This document shows, piece after piece, positions 27,275 to 35,700 of a stretch of 42,536 nt of DNA. Numbering within the stretch: the stretch's first letter is position 1; each line of letters begins with the position of its first letter. The notes under the pieces were generated by a model. That model saw only the letters and a list, made by a program, of their open reading frames with translations. It was not told the origin of the DNA and did no database searches. The translations under genes and the position numbers were made by a program. The DNA comes from Acidobacteriaceae bacterium (lineage in GTDB: Bacteria > Acidobacteriota > Terriglobia > Terriglobales > Acidobacteriaceae), in NCBI GenBank assembly GCA_003138365.1, contig PLFY01000144.1, positions 1 through 42,536 on the forward strand. The letters run 5' to 3'.

Positions 27275-28642
27275 ATGAGTGATACGAGCGTTAAACTTTC
27301 ATTCACAGAGAAATTCGGATACGGCCTGGGCGACCTGGCCGCCAACTTCGTCTTCCAGGCGTTGATGGCGCTGCAACTCGATTTCTATACAAAAACCTTC
27401 GGACTGACGGCGGCGCAAACCAGCCTGATGTTCCTCGTCGTTGGCCTCAGCTCGGCATGCTTCAATCCAGTCATGGGCGTCATCGCAGACCGCACCAACA
27501 CACGTTGGGGCCGCTTCCGTCCCTGGCTCCTGTGGACTTCAGTCCCTTTCGGCGTCATCGGCATTCTGACCTTCACCACGCCCAATTTCAGCCCCATGGG
27601 CAAGCTGATCTACGCCTGGTGCACTTATCTGTTGCTGCGCCTCATCTACGCCGCCAACAACGTCCCCTATGCCTCGCTCAACGGCGTCATGACCGACGAT
27701 CCAAACGAGCGCAACAGCATCGCCACCTATCGTCAAATGTTTGCCAATACCGCTGGCTTCATCGTCGGCAGTCTGGCCGTTCCCATGGTCAAGTTCCTCG
27801 GCGGAAACAACAGCGCGCGGGGCTACCAGTTGACCATGGGCAGCTTCCTGGCGCTCTCCGTGGTCTTTTTCCTGATCGCGTTCGCCGTATCCAAGGAGAG
27901 GATTCAGCCCGATGTACGCCAGAAGACCTCCGTGGCCCGCGATCTCGGCGACCTGGTCCGGAATGGCCCGTGGATTACTCTGTTCCTGGTTACGGTCTTT
28001 TATTTCACCGCACTCCTCATTCGTGGCAACGTGATGCTGCCCTACTTTGAGAACTGCGCCGGCAACAGGATCCTCTTCAGTTGGTTCAACGGCTTCGGAT
28101 TGATCGCGCTTCTGATCGGCGTGGCCTGCTCGACGGCCCTGACCAAGCGCATCGGCAAGCGAATGCTTTTCTTCGTGAGCATGTTGCTGACCGGCGTTCT
28201 CTGTATCGCTTTGTTCTTTATCCCGGCGACGGCCACCGTGCCGATTATTGGTCTTGAAGTTCTGCGGCAGTTCGCGTTTGGGTGCTCAGGCCCGGTGCTG
28301 TGGTCCATGATGGGCGACGTGGCCGACTTCGGCGAATGGAAAACAGGACGCCGCGCCACCGGCACAGTGACCGCGGCGGTTGTCTTTGCGCTGTGGGTCG
28401 GCGTTGCTCTGGGCGGCGCGATCGCCGGCTGGCTCCTCTCGCTGTATGGCTATCAGTCCGATGCCGTGCAGACCGATCATGCGCTGCTGGGCATTCGCCT
28501 GATTGCCTCTGTCTACTCCGGTGCGGCGTTTCTTGCCGCCGCTGTCTGCCTGCTCTTCTACGGCATCACCATGAAGCTCAACATGACCATCTCGCACGAT
28601 CTTACCGAGCGGCGCAAGGGCTATTCGTCCCCGGCCTCATAA
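27275..28642 (+). CDS. GPH-family sugar:cation symporter (MFS)
   Basis: A 455-residue inner-membrane carrier with about 12 hydrophobic segments. Glycoside-pentoside-hexuronide family marks are [17 protein letters not shown] at the N-terminus, [21 protein letters not shown] in the TM2-3 loop, and [19 protein letters not shown] in the second half. Such proteins bring in xylosides, glucosides or melibiose with Na+ or H+. AGAAGG lies shortly before the ATG. Between a cytoplasmic GH3 and a secreted GH10, the likely cargo is xylo-oligosaccharide. Confidence 0.94.
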   Translation: MSDTSVKLSFTEKFGYGLGDLAANFVFQALMALQLDFYTKTFGLTAAQTSLMFLVVGLSSACFNPVMGVIADRTNTRWGRFRPWLLWTSVPFGVIGILTFTTPNFSPMGKLIYAWCTYLLLRLIYAANNVPYASLNGVMTDDPNERNSIATYRQMFANTAGFIVGSLAVPMVKFLGGNNSARGYQLTMGSFLALSVVFFLIAFAVSKERIQPDVRQKTSVARDLGDLVRNGPWITLFLVTVFYFTALLIRGNVMLPYFENCAGNRILFSWFNGFGLIALLIGVACSTALTKRIGKRMLFFVSMLLTGVLCIALFFIPATATVPIIGLEVLRQFAFGCSGPVLWSMMGDVADFGEWKTGRRATGTVTAAVVFALWVGVALGGAIAGWLLSLYGYQSDAVQTDHALLGIRLIASVYSGAAFLAAAVCLLFYGITMKLNMTISHDLTERRKGYSSPAS

Positions 28643-28763
28643 TGCGAGAAGCGCTTTCACCTTCGGGGACATCGGCTAACCGGTTGCGGCCGACTTGTCT
28701 CATCGGGATCTTGGCGTCCATTTACCATTGTGATGAAAGGCAGTTTTTTCGGAGTATCCATCC

Positions 28764-29891
28764 ATGCTGAATCGACGGTTTATGGCAGTTAGCGCGTTGG
28801 TAGCCGCGAGTTTGGGGGCTGCCGCGCAGGCGCCCACCCCTCTGAAAGAGGCCTACAAGGGCGACTTTCTGATTGGCGCGGCAATCAACACCCCCCAAAT
28901 CACGGGCCAGGATAGCCGCGGGGATGCGATCATTGAGGCGCAATTCGACACCATCTCGCCGGAAAACGCTCTGAAGTGGGAGCGCATTCATCCCAAGCCG
29001 GATACATACGACTTCACTTTGGCCGACCAGTACGTGGCCTTCGGGGAGAAGCACCACATGTTCATCGTAGGCCATTGCCTGGTGTGGCATAACCAGGTTC
29101 CGGATTGGGTCTTCCGCGATGACAAAGGAAACTTTGTCGACCGCGCGACCTTGCTGAAGCGCATGCACGACCACATTTCTACGATCGTCGGCCGCTACAA
29201 AGGCCGCATTCAGAGCTGGGATGTGGTCAACGAAGCACTGAACGAAGACGGGACCCTGCGCCAGTCTCCGTGGCTGAAGATTATCGGTGAGGATTACATT
29301 GCGAAGGCCTTTCAGTACGCGCACGAAGCCGATCCTCAAGCACAGCTGACCTACAACGACTACTCGCTGGAGAATGAGCCCAAGCGCAACGGGGCGCTTG
29401 CGCTCATCGCGAAACTGAAGGCCCAGGGAGTCCCTGTCACATCCGTCGGTCTGCAAGGGCATGACAGTCTCACCTGGCCCTCGGTTGAGGATCAGGACGC
29501 CACCATCTCCGACTTTGCAAAGCTCGGGGTCAAGGTGGTGATCTCGGAGCTAGACGTCGACGTGCTGCCCAGCGTAACGCACCAGCAAACCGCCGAGGTC
29601 TCCCTGAAGGTTCAACAGGAACCAAAACTGAACCCATACGCCAACGGATTGCCGCAATCCGTGCAGCAGGAACTTGCGCAGCGCTATGCCGACTTATTTC
29701 GGGTCTATCTGAAGCACCGCGATGTTGTCACCCGGGTGACGTTCTGGGGCGTGACGGACGGGGATTCCTGGCGGAACGACTGGCCGGTGAAGGGGCGCAC
29801 CAGCTATCCGCTGCTTTTCGATCGCAGCGGTCAGCCGAAACCGGCCTTTCAGGCAGCCATTCGAGTGGCAGCAGACGCCAAGACAAAATAG
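28764..29891 (+). CDS. Secreted GH10 endo-1,4-beta-xylanase
   Basis: A 375-residue single-domain enzyme with a signal peptide (MAVSALVAASLGAAAQA). GH10 marks are FDTISPENALKWERIHP, the HCLVWHNQVPDW strand, acid/base Glu157 in WDVVNEALNED, and nucleophile Glu262 in VVISELDVDV, ending with TRVTFWGVTDGDSW. It cuts xylan in the periplasm or outside. No carbohydrate-binding module is attached. The 121-bp gap behind the symporter gene may allow cotranscription. GGAG lies about 11 bases before the ATG. Confidence 0.96.
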   Translation: MLNRRFMAVSALVAASLGAAAQAPTPLKEAYKGDFLIGAAINTPQITGQDSRGDAIIEAQFDTISPENALKWERIHPKPDTYDFTLADQYVAFGEKHHMFIVGHCLVWHNQVPDWVFRDDKGNFVDRATLLKRMHDHISTIVGRYKGRIQSWDVVNEALNEDGTLRQSPWLKIIGEDYIAKAFQYAHEADPQAQLTYNDYSLENEPKRNGALALIAKLKAQGVPVTSVGLQGHDSLTWPSVEDQDATISDFAKLGVKVVISELDVDVLPSVTHQQTAEVSLKVQQEPKLNPYANGLPQSVQQELAQRYADLFRVYLKHRDVVTRVTFWGVTDGDSWRNDWPVKGRTSYPLLFDRSGQPKPAFQAAIRVAADAKTK

Positions 29892-29930
29892 TTTCAGCTG
29901 TATGCCCTCGCAAAACCGGGTTGGCTTGTA

Positions 29931-29984
29931 GATTCTTGGGTTGCTTTGCTTTGATAGCGATTCTAATCGTCGATTCCAAGAATC
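29931..29984 (+). terminator. Nested hairpin after the xylanase gene
   Basis: Outer 9-bp arms GATTCTTGG (29931-29939) / CCAAGAATC (29976-29984) enclose an inner CGATT-CT-AATCG. It lies 40-90 bases after the stop codon in a 407-bp intergenic region. The remainder, up to 30298, shows no gene I can support. Confidence 0.4.
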
Positions 29985-30298
29985 ATGATGGGGATATCCC
30001 GCTGGCCAATTCATGCGGTACAATCCTTGCAACGCCCGATCCCCAGAGCGGCATCCTCTCCGGTAATTCTTCTTAGCATTTTCTTTCCCTGGCCTGTGTA
30101 TCTTGGCTTTCAAGCAGAATATGAGGGTTTGAGAGCAAGGGATTGAAGCATGAACGTGCATGCGCAACGTCAAGCTCAGTTCCGAGAGAACCGGTGTGCG
30201 ACCTTTCAGCTCCGGTATTCGGGCGATCAAGCTGGCCGAATGGCGCTTTGTTTCGAATGCTGCTCCGCATTTTGTTGGTAAGAGACAGGAAGTTCTAC

Positions 30299-31177
30299 AT
30301 GGGTAAATTCGATCGGCGGATGCGGCGTTCAGCGGCTTGTGCCGTTTGCATTCTGATTTGCAGACTCTGCGTGGGGCAGCAAATCCCGCCCGAGCAGAGC
30401 TCACCCGCACAGCCCCCGCCGGCACTGACGGAGTCCACGCAAAGCTCGCCAGCTCAGGCCACACCAGTGGCGCCCTCGCAGGCGCAGACCTCGCCCGCGC
30501 CGCTGCCGGACGCGCCAAATGCAGCTCCGGCAACAAACGCGGCCGCCGTGCCGGCCTACGAGCAGCAGCCCAAGCGCATTATGGGAGTGCTGCCCAACTT
30601 CCGCTCAGTGACCGCAGGCGCAAACGTGCCCAAGGAGACCACGCGGGAGAAGCTAGTGACGGCTACGGAAGACAATTACGACTACACATCGCTGTTCTTC
30701 GCTGTGTTTATCGCGGCCGACTCGTTTGCGACCAAGTCGACACCGGAGTTTCACCAGGGGGCGGCGGGATTCGCCAGGTATTACTGGCACACGGTAGCCG
30801 ATCAGTCGGTCGAGAACTATTTTGTTGAGTTAATCGTTCCGGCAGTTACCCATGAGGATTCGCGCTACTACGCGATGGGCAGAGAGGGCGGCAGCTTCTG
30901 GAAGCGGGCAGGCTACTCGCTGACCCGCGGGCTGATAACGCGGACGGATACGGATAAGCCAACGTTCAACTACTCAGAGGTCGTCGGCTCGGCCGCGGCA
31001 GCCAGCATATCGATCTTCTATTACCCTACCAAGGAGCAGACCGTCGCCAATGGGTTGCGAGATTGGGGGCTCGACGTCACCTACGACTCGATAACCTTCG
31101 TGTTCCATGAGTTTTGGCCGGACATCCACCACGCGATCTTCAGAACTAAAGACACCAAGGCGGCCGCGAACCCATAG
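30299..31177 (+). CDS. Secreted protein of unknown function with Pro/Ala/Gln-rich N-terminal region
   Basis: About 292 residues; I do not recognise a named family. A signal peptide (RRSAACAVCILICRLCVGQ) is followed by a low-complexity Pro/Ala/Gln/Ser stretch (about 24-85), then a conserved-looking region beginning IMGVLPNFRSV. It includes an acidic/aromatic block EDNYDYTSLFFAVFIAA, AVTHEDSRYYAMGREGG and a C-terminal HEFWPDIHHAIF. Two weakly hydrophobic segments could touch the membrane. Similar-looking secreted proteins are, from memory, common in acidobacterial genomes. Start 30299 is chosen for AGGA 8 bases upstream; the open frame upstream to 30143 lacks a signal peptide and ribosome site. 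It is transcribed convergently with the nickel permease gene. Confidence 0.75.
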   Translation: MGKFDRRMRRSAACAVCILICRLCVGQQIPPEQSSPAQPPPALTESTQSSPAQATPVAPSQAQTSPAPLPDAPNAAPATNAAAVPAYEQQPKRIMGVLPNFRSVTAGANVPKETTREKLVTATEDNYDYTSLFFAVFIAADSFATKSTPEFHQGAAGFARYYWHTVADQSVENYFVELIVPAVTHEDSRYYAMGREGGSFWKRAGYSLTRGLITRTDTDKPTFNYSEVVGSAAAASISIFYYPTKEQTVANGLRDWGLDVTYDSITFVFHEFWPDIHHAIFRTKDTKAAANP

Positions 31178-31257
31178 GGATCCGGTCGCTGAGGGCCATT
31201 GAAGGCTTCGCTGCGTAACAACTTATCGGGTGAAGCGGATCCGGCAGGCCGCCAGAG

Positions 31258-32325
31258 CTACCCGGCATCTCTCGCACTGAATTCGAGATCGTCGAACCGG
31301 CGCCATTTATAAATGGCAATCGATAAGATCCAGCTCACGGCAAACAGCGCCACGATGCAGTAACCTAACACGCCAAAGTTATCGTTGAGCTTGCCGACCA
31401 ATCCCCACAATTTTCCCGTCAGATGGAACTGTCCAGCCAACAGCCCCAGCGCCTCGATGCCACCCACCGCGAAGGCAACCACAACAGACACGGACGTGAT
31501 TGTGATGTTGTAGTAGAGCTTGCGAATGGGCTTGACGAACGCCCAGCCATAGGCGCCCAGCATGAGAATATTGTCAGTCGAATCGATCAAGGACATGCCT
31601 GCGGCAAAGAGGGCCGGGAATACCAGGATCGACCAGAGCGATAGGCCTTTCGAAGCCTCGGCGGCGGAAATCCCCAGCAGGCCGATTTCGGTTGCAGTAT
31701 CGAATCCAAGGCCGAACAGGACGCCGAGCGGATACATGTGCCAACTGCGCTGGATCAGGTTGAACATGGGACGAAACAGCCGGGAAAGAAAGCCGCGATT
31801 GCCAAGCAGCATGTCGAAGTCTTCGTCCACATAGGGCTCTCCGCGCCTGACCCGCATGAAGCTGCGATAAACCGACAGAAGAACGATCAGATTGACAATC
31901 GCGATGGCAAACAGAAAAAGAGCCGACACCAGGGTGCCGATCAGGCTTCCAATCTGCCGGACCGCGTCGATGCGATGCTGAAGCGCGAGCGCAGTGGCCG
32001 CAATGGCGAGGGAACCAACGATGACGACGGTGGAATGCCCCAGGGAGAACATGAGGCCCACGGAAACAGGGCGCTTTCCCTGCTGCATCAGCTTGCGAGT
32101 CACGTTGTCGATGGCAGCAATATGATCCGCGTCGACTGCGTGGCGCAGTCCAAAACTGTATGCCAGAAACGCCGTGCCCAAAAGCACCGGATAGCCATGA
32201 AAAGCGATCAGAGCCCAGCACCATGCCCCCAGATTGAAGACCGCCAACAGGGCGTAGATGGCGATCACCTTGGCTTTGGTGCTGCCCGGTTCACCGTTGA
32301 CCAGAGTCCGCAGGAGGGATCGCAT
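31258..32325 (-). CDS. Nickel/cobalt permease, NiCoT (HoxN/NixA) family
   Basis: About 355 residues with roughly eight hydrophobic helices. The NiCoT signature RHAVDADHIAAIDN (about 61-74) in TM2 supplies the metal-binding HX4DH, and a second signature, FSLGHSTVVI, follows. A further motif, LGFDTATEIGLL, lies in the middle. It imports Ni2+ or Co2+ across the inner membrane with high affinity. Start 32325 is chosen for AAAAGGA about 6 bases upstream rather than the longer frame to 32469. It is a single gene; no urease, hydrogenase or cobalamin gene is in the window to indicate the metal. Confidence 0.94.
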   Translation of the reverse strand: MRSLLRTLVNGEPGSTKAKVIAIYALLAVFNLGAWCWALIAFHGYPVLLGTAFLAYSFGLRHAVDADHIAAIDNVTRKLMQQGKRPVSVGLMFSLGHSTVVIVGSLAIAATALALQHRIDAVRQIGSLIGTLVSALFLFAIAIVNLIVLLSVYRSFMRVRRGEPYVDEDFDMLLGNRGFLSRLFRPMFNLIQRSWHMYPLGVLFGLGFDTATEIGLLGISAAEASKGLSLWSILVFPALFAAGMSLIDSTDNILMLGAYGWAFVKPIRKLYYNITITSVSVVVAFAVGGIEALGLLAGQFHLTGKLWGLVGKLNDNFGVLGYCIVALFAVSWILSIAIYKWRRFDDLEFSARDAG

Positions 32326-32458
32326 CGAGTTCCTTTTGAGCAGCGCGCAACCGTCATGAATCGATCTGAATTTGCCCGGTAGCGCGCATATTGCCGCACT
32401 GCACGATCGTCGGGATGGCTTGCGGCTCGGACTTTCAAAGCCGGGGAACCCAACTGAA

Positions 32459-32473
32459 AATCGTAACACGATT
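32459..32473. promoter_or_regulatory. Palindrome upstream of the nickel/cobalt permease
   Basis: AATCGT-AAC-ACGATT, about 130 bases before the permease start on its upstream side. It could be an operator for a metal-responsive regulator. No NikR-type or cobalamin-riboswitch consensus was found. Confidence 0.25.
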
Positions 32474-32527
32474 CTTCAAACCATGCGAATAAGAAGTGCA
32501 ACAGGAAATTCCTTGCCCTACGCTCGC

Positions 32528-32690
32528 GCCTTGTATCCGGTTTTTGTCCATCGACTCGCGCATTTGCTCCACGCTTCCTTCAGACCCCGCCTCGCGGCGG
32601 TAGCCCTTGCGTTCTTGCTAACCCTTACCTCCATCAGGCCGGGATGAGGACTTGCACCTCCAAGCTATTGAACATGCCCGAGAGAATCCA
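32528..32690 (-). mobile_element. Group II intron 5' fragment (domain I relic)
   Basis: On the minus strand the sequence runs CTTGGAGGTGCAAGTCC, CGGCCTGATGGAGG, AGCAAGAACGCAAGGGCTAC, CGCGAGGCGGGGTCTGAAGG, AAGCGTGGAGCAAA and ACCGGATACAAGGC. This series of short blocks is characteristic of the 5' part (domain I) of bacterial group II introns. No reverse transcriptase/maturase frame and no domain V follow; within about 200 bases the sequence reaches the permease gene. It is therefore a truncated relic. The rest of 32341-32795 has no gene. Confidence 0.7.
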
Positions 32691-32795
32691 ATGGATATTC
32701 CCGCAACTTTCTTGAATACGCTTGGTGTACGGTGTCCCATGATGTTCTCTCCTCTATGCTGTTTCATGGGCTGAGAGACGCAAATTGGTTACGAA

Positions 32796-35700
32796 CTACT
32801 TCCGTCCCGCAGTCCGCTCCAATTCGGCGCGGGCCGTGTTTCGCTCCATCTCCGCCTGAAAGAGCACGGCTTCGGCCTCGGCGAACTGCCCTTGGGCTTC
32901 TTTGAGCGCGGAGGGGTTTACGGTGTTCGCTTCCACCTGATTGGCTGTGATGCGGCGCATCTCGGCTCGCGCAGCCACACTTTCGCGCGCCGCCTCCAGA
33001 CCGGTCTCCGCGCGCTGGACCTTGCGCACTTCCTTTTCGATCTCCACGCGCACTCGATTCTGAACGTGGCGCAGGTTCTCTTCGGCCTCAGCTACCTGCG
33101 CCTGGCGCTCATGCACCTGTCCGCTGCGCTTGCCGAATTCAAGCAGCGTCCAGTTCATTTTGAGACCTACCAGGCCGTTGTTCTCAGTCAGCAACGGCAC
33201 GCCATCCTGGTGGATGTATTGTGCAAACGCTCCGATCTCGGGAATGTACTCCGCGTGCGCCGCGCTCAGGCCCGCGCGCGCTTTGTTCAGCGTCTGTTCA
33301 GCGGCTGCAACCTCCGGATTGTGTGCCAGCGCCTCGGTCTCCAAATCGCCGGCGGTTGCATCTGCTTCAGGTTCAGGCGGGACAAGTTCTACGTCGCAAT
33401 CCAGAGGCAGGCCAGCCAGATCGTTGAACTCCACCTTCATGTCGGAAATGGCGTCCTCCAGCGATCCCAACGCATGACGGGCATCGGAGATCTGCGCCTG
33501 GCCATCCAGCACCTTCAACTCCAGCACCGCGCCTGCCTCTACTCCGTTGCGAGCCTCGGCCAGACGCTCTTCTCCGGCCTCAATGCGCAGTTCCGCCGCC
33601 TGCTTGCGCAGTTCCGCCGACAAGAGGCCGTAGTAAAGCTCCTTCATTTTCAGCGCAACCTCGTTCTCGGCCCGGTGTGCATCGTCCCGCGCAACGCCTA
33701 GATCCGCCTTAGCTACATTCACTCCGGCGTGAATCTTGAAGTACTGCGTGATGGGCTGAGCCGCCGTGGTTGTACTCAGCAGGAAATCGTGGTGCCCGAG
33801 GGGGAGCGAAACATTCGTCCCAGGGATGGGTCCGATGAGCGAAGACACGCCCAAGGCGCCCATGGGGATCTCCATATGTTCAATGCCCCGAAGGTGCGCG
33901 GCGTCGCTTTCGTTGCTCAACACCGGAAAGTAATTGGCGCGTGCCTCAGTCACGCGCGCCTGCATCTCATTTTCCTTCAGGTGCGCTAGCTTCACGGTCG
34001 AGTTCTGCTTTGTGGCCAGTGCGACTGCCTCATCCAGGGTGATGCGCCGCGCCTCGGCGTGAGCAACGCCGGCGAACGCAAACAGAGCCAGAAGGACTAC
34101 AGCCGCCGTAGCCTTGATGGGTACGGGGCGCCGGTGGTGCACCACCACGAAGAGAACCGGGATGGCGATCAGCGTGAAGAACATCGATCCCAGCAGTCCG
34201 AAGGCAATCACGCTGGCCATCGGCGACCAGAGGCTGGAGCCGGAGAGGATCATGGGAATGACGCCCACCGCGGCAGCCGCCGAGGTGAGGAAAATGGGAC
34301 GTAACCGGCGTTCTCCGGCTTCCAGCGCGGCCTGCTCCAGCTCCGCCCCGTTCTTCATCCTTTCGTGGATGTAATCGATCAGGATGATGGAATTTCTGAC
34401 CACCAGTCCGCCCACGCTGATGATGCCGATGAATGCGGTAAAACCGAAGGTGTTGTGGGTAATCAGCAGGCCCAGGGCCGCGCCGGGCAGCGCCAGTGGA
34501 AATGCCGCCATCACGATCAGCGGGTCGACGAGTGTACGGAATTGAAAGAGCAGAATCAAGAAGATCAGCAGAAGGCTGGTCAGGAGCGCGGTGCGCATTT
34601 CACCAAAGGTTTCCTGCTGGTTCTGGTACTCGCCACCGTATTCGATGCGGTAGCCCTCCGGCAACCGCATCGCGTCTAGTTGTTTGCGCGCGCCGCCCAG
34701 GATCTCGCTTGCCAAGTGGTTGCCGTCCGGAAAGGCGCGCACCGTAAGGGTGCGCACGCCGTTTCTGCGCACAATCCTGCCCGGCTGCCACTCTGAAGTG
34801 AGCGTCGCCACTGCCGCCAGCGGAACTCGCGCGCCGTTCACGGGTGACATGACATAGGTGTCGGTCACGTTCTGAAAGCTCTGGCGCTCGGCCGGGTCGA
34901 GGCGCAGAACTACATCCACGCCGCGATCACCTTCCCAGAATGTGGTCACCGGCGCGCCCTCAAAGCCCACCGCCAGTTGCTGCGCGATGACGCCATTGGT
35001 CAAGCCCATCCGGTTGGCCACTTCCTCGCGCACGTTTATGCCCACTTGCCAGGCGTCCTCGTGCCAGTCGGTGTGAATGTACGTCGCTCCCGGCGTGTGC
35101 CGCAAGATTTCCTCGGCTTGGTTGCCCAGCGTTTCCAGCGTGGCAATGTCGTCCCCCACAATCCGCACTTCAACCGGGGCTTCCAGGATTTGCCCCTGCT
35201 GCAAGTCCTTCACAAAGACCTTTGCCTCGGGGGCCACATCGGGCAGCCGCTGCCGCAATTCAGCCACCAGTTGAGGCGTTCCCTTCACCTTCCTGGTGTT
35301 GACCAGAATCTGCGCATAATTTGCCGCCGGCAGTTGGGGATTCACGTTGTAGTAGAAACGCGGCGCGCTTGCGCCCAGGAAGCTGGCGTATGACTCGATG
35401 AGCGGTTCCTGGCGCAGGACCGTTTCAATCCGGCGCACGGTTGCGTCGGTGGTTTCGATCTTCGTGCCTTCAGGCAGCCACACGTCCATCACGAATTGAT
35501 TCCGTTCGGCCAGCGGAAACAGCAGTTGCGGCACCAGCAGCAGAATCCCGACTCCGGCCGCAACCGCCAGCACGCTCGACACCAGAACCGTCCGCTTGTT
35601 CCGCATGGCCCAGGTGATGATGATGTTGTAGTACCGCTGCATGTGGTCCAGCGGAGTGAGCTTGCGCTCGGTGCCGGAATCCGCCTGCGCGTGATCCACC

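Noticed and set aside
32326..32527. Possible nickel/cobalt or cobalamin riboswitch upstream of the permease
   Set aside because: I found no B12 box or NiCo four-way-junction pattern; the recognisable RNA-like sequence further upstream is a group II intron relic.
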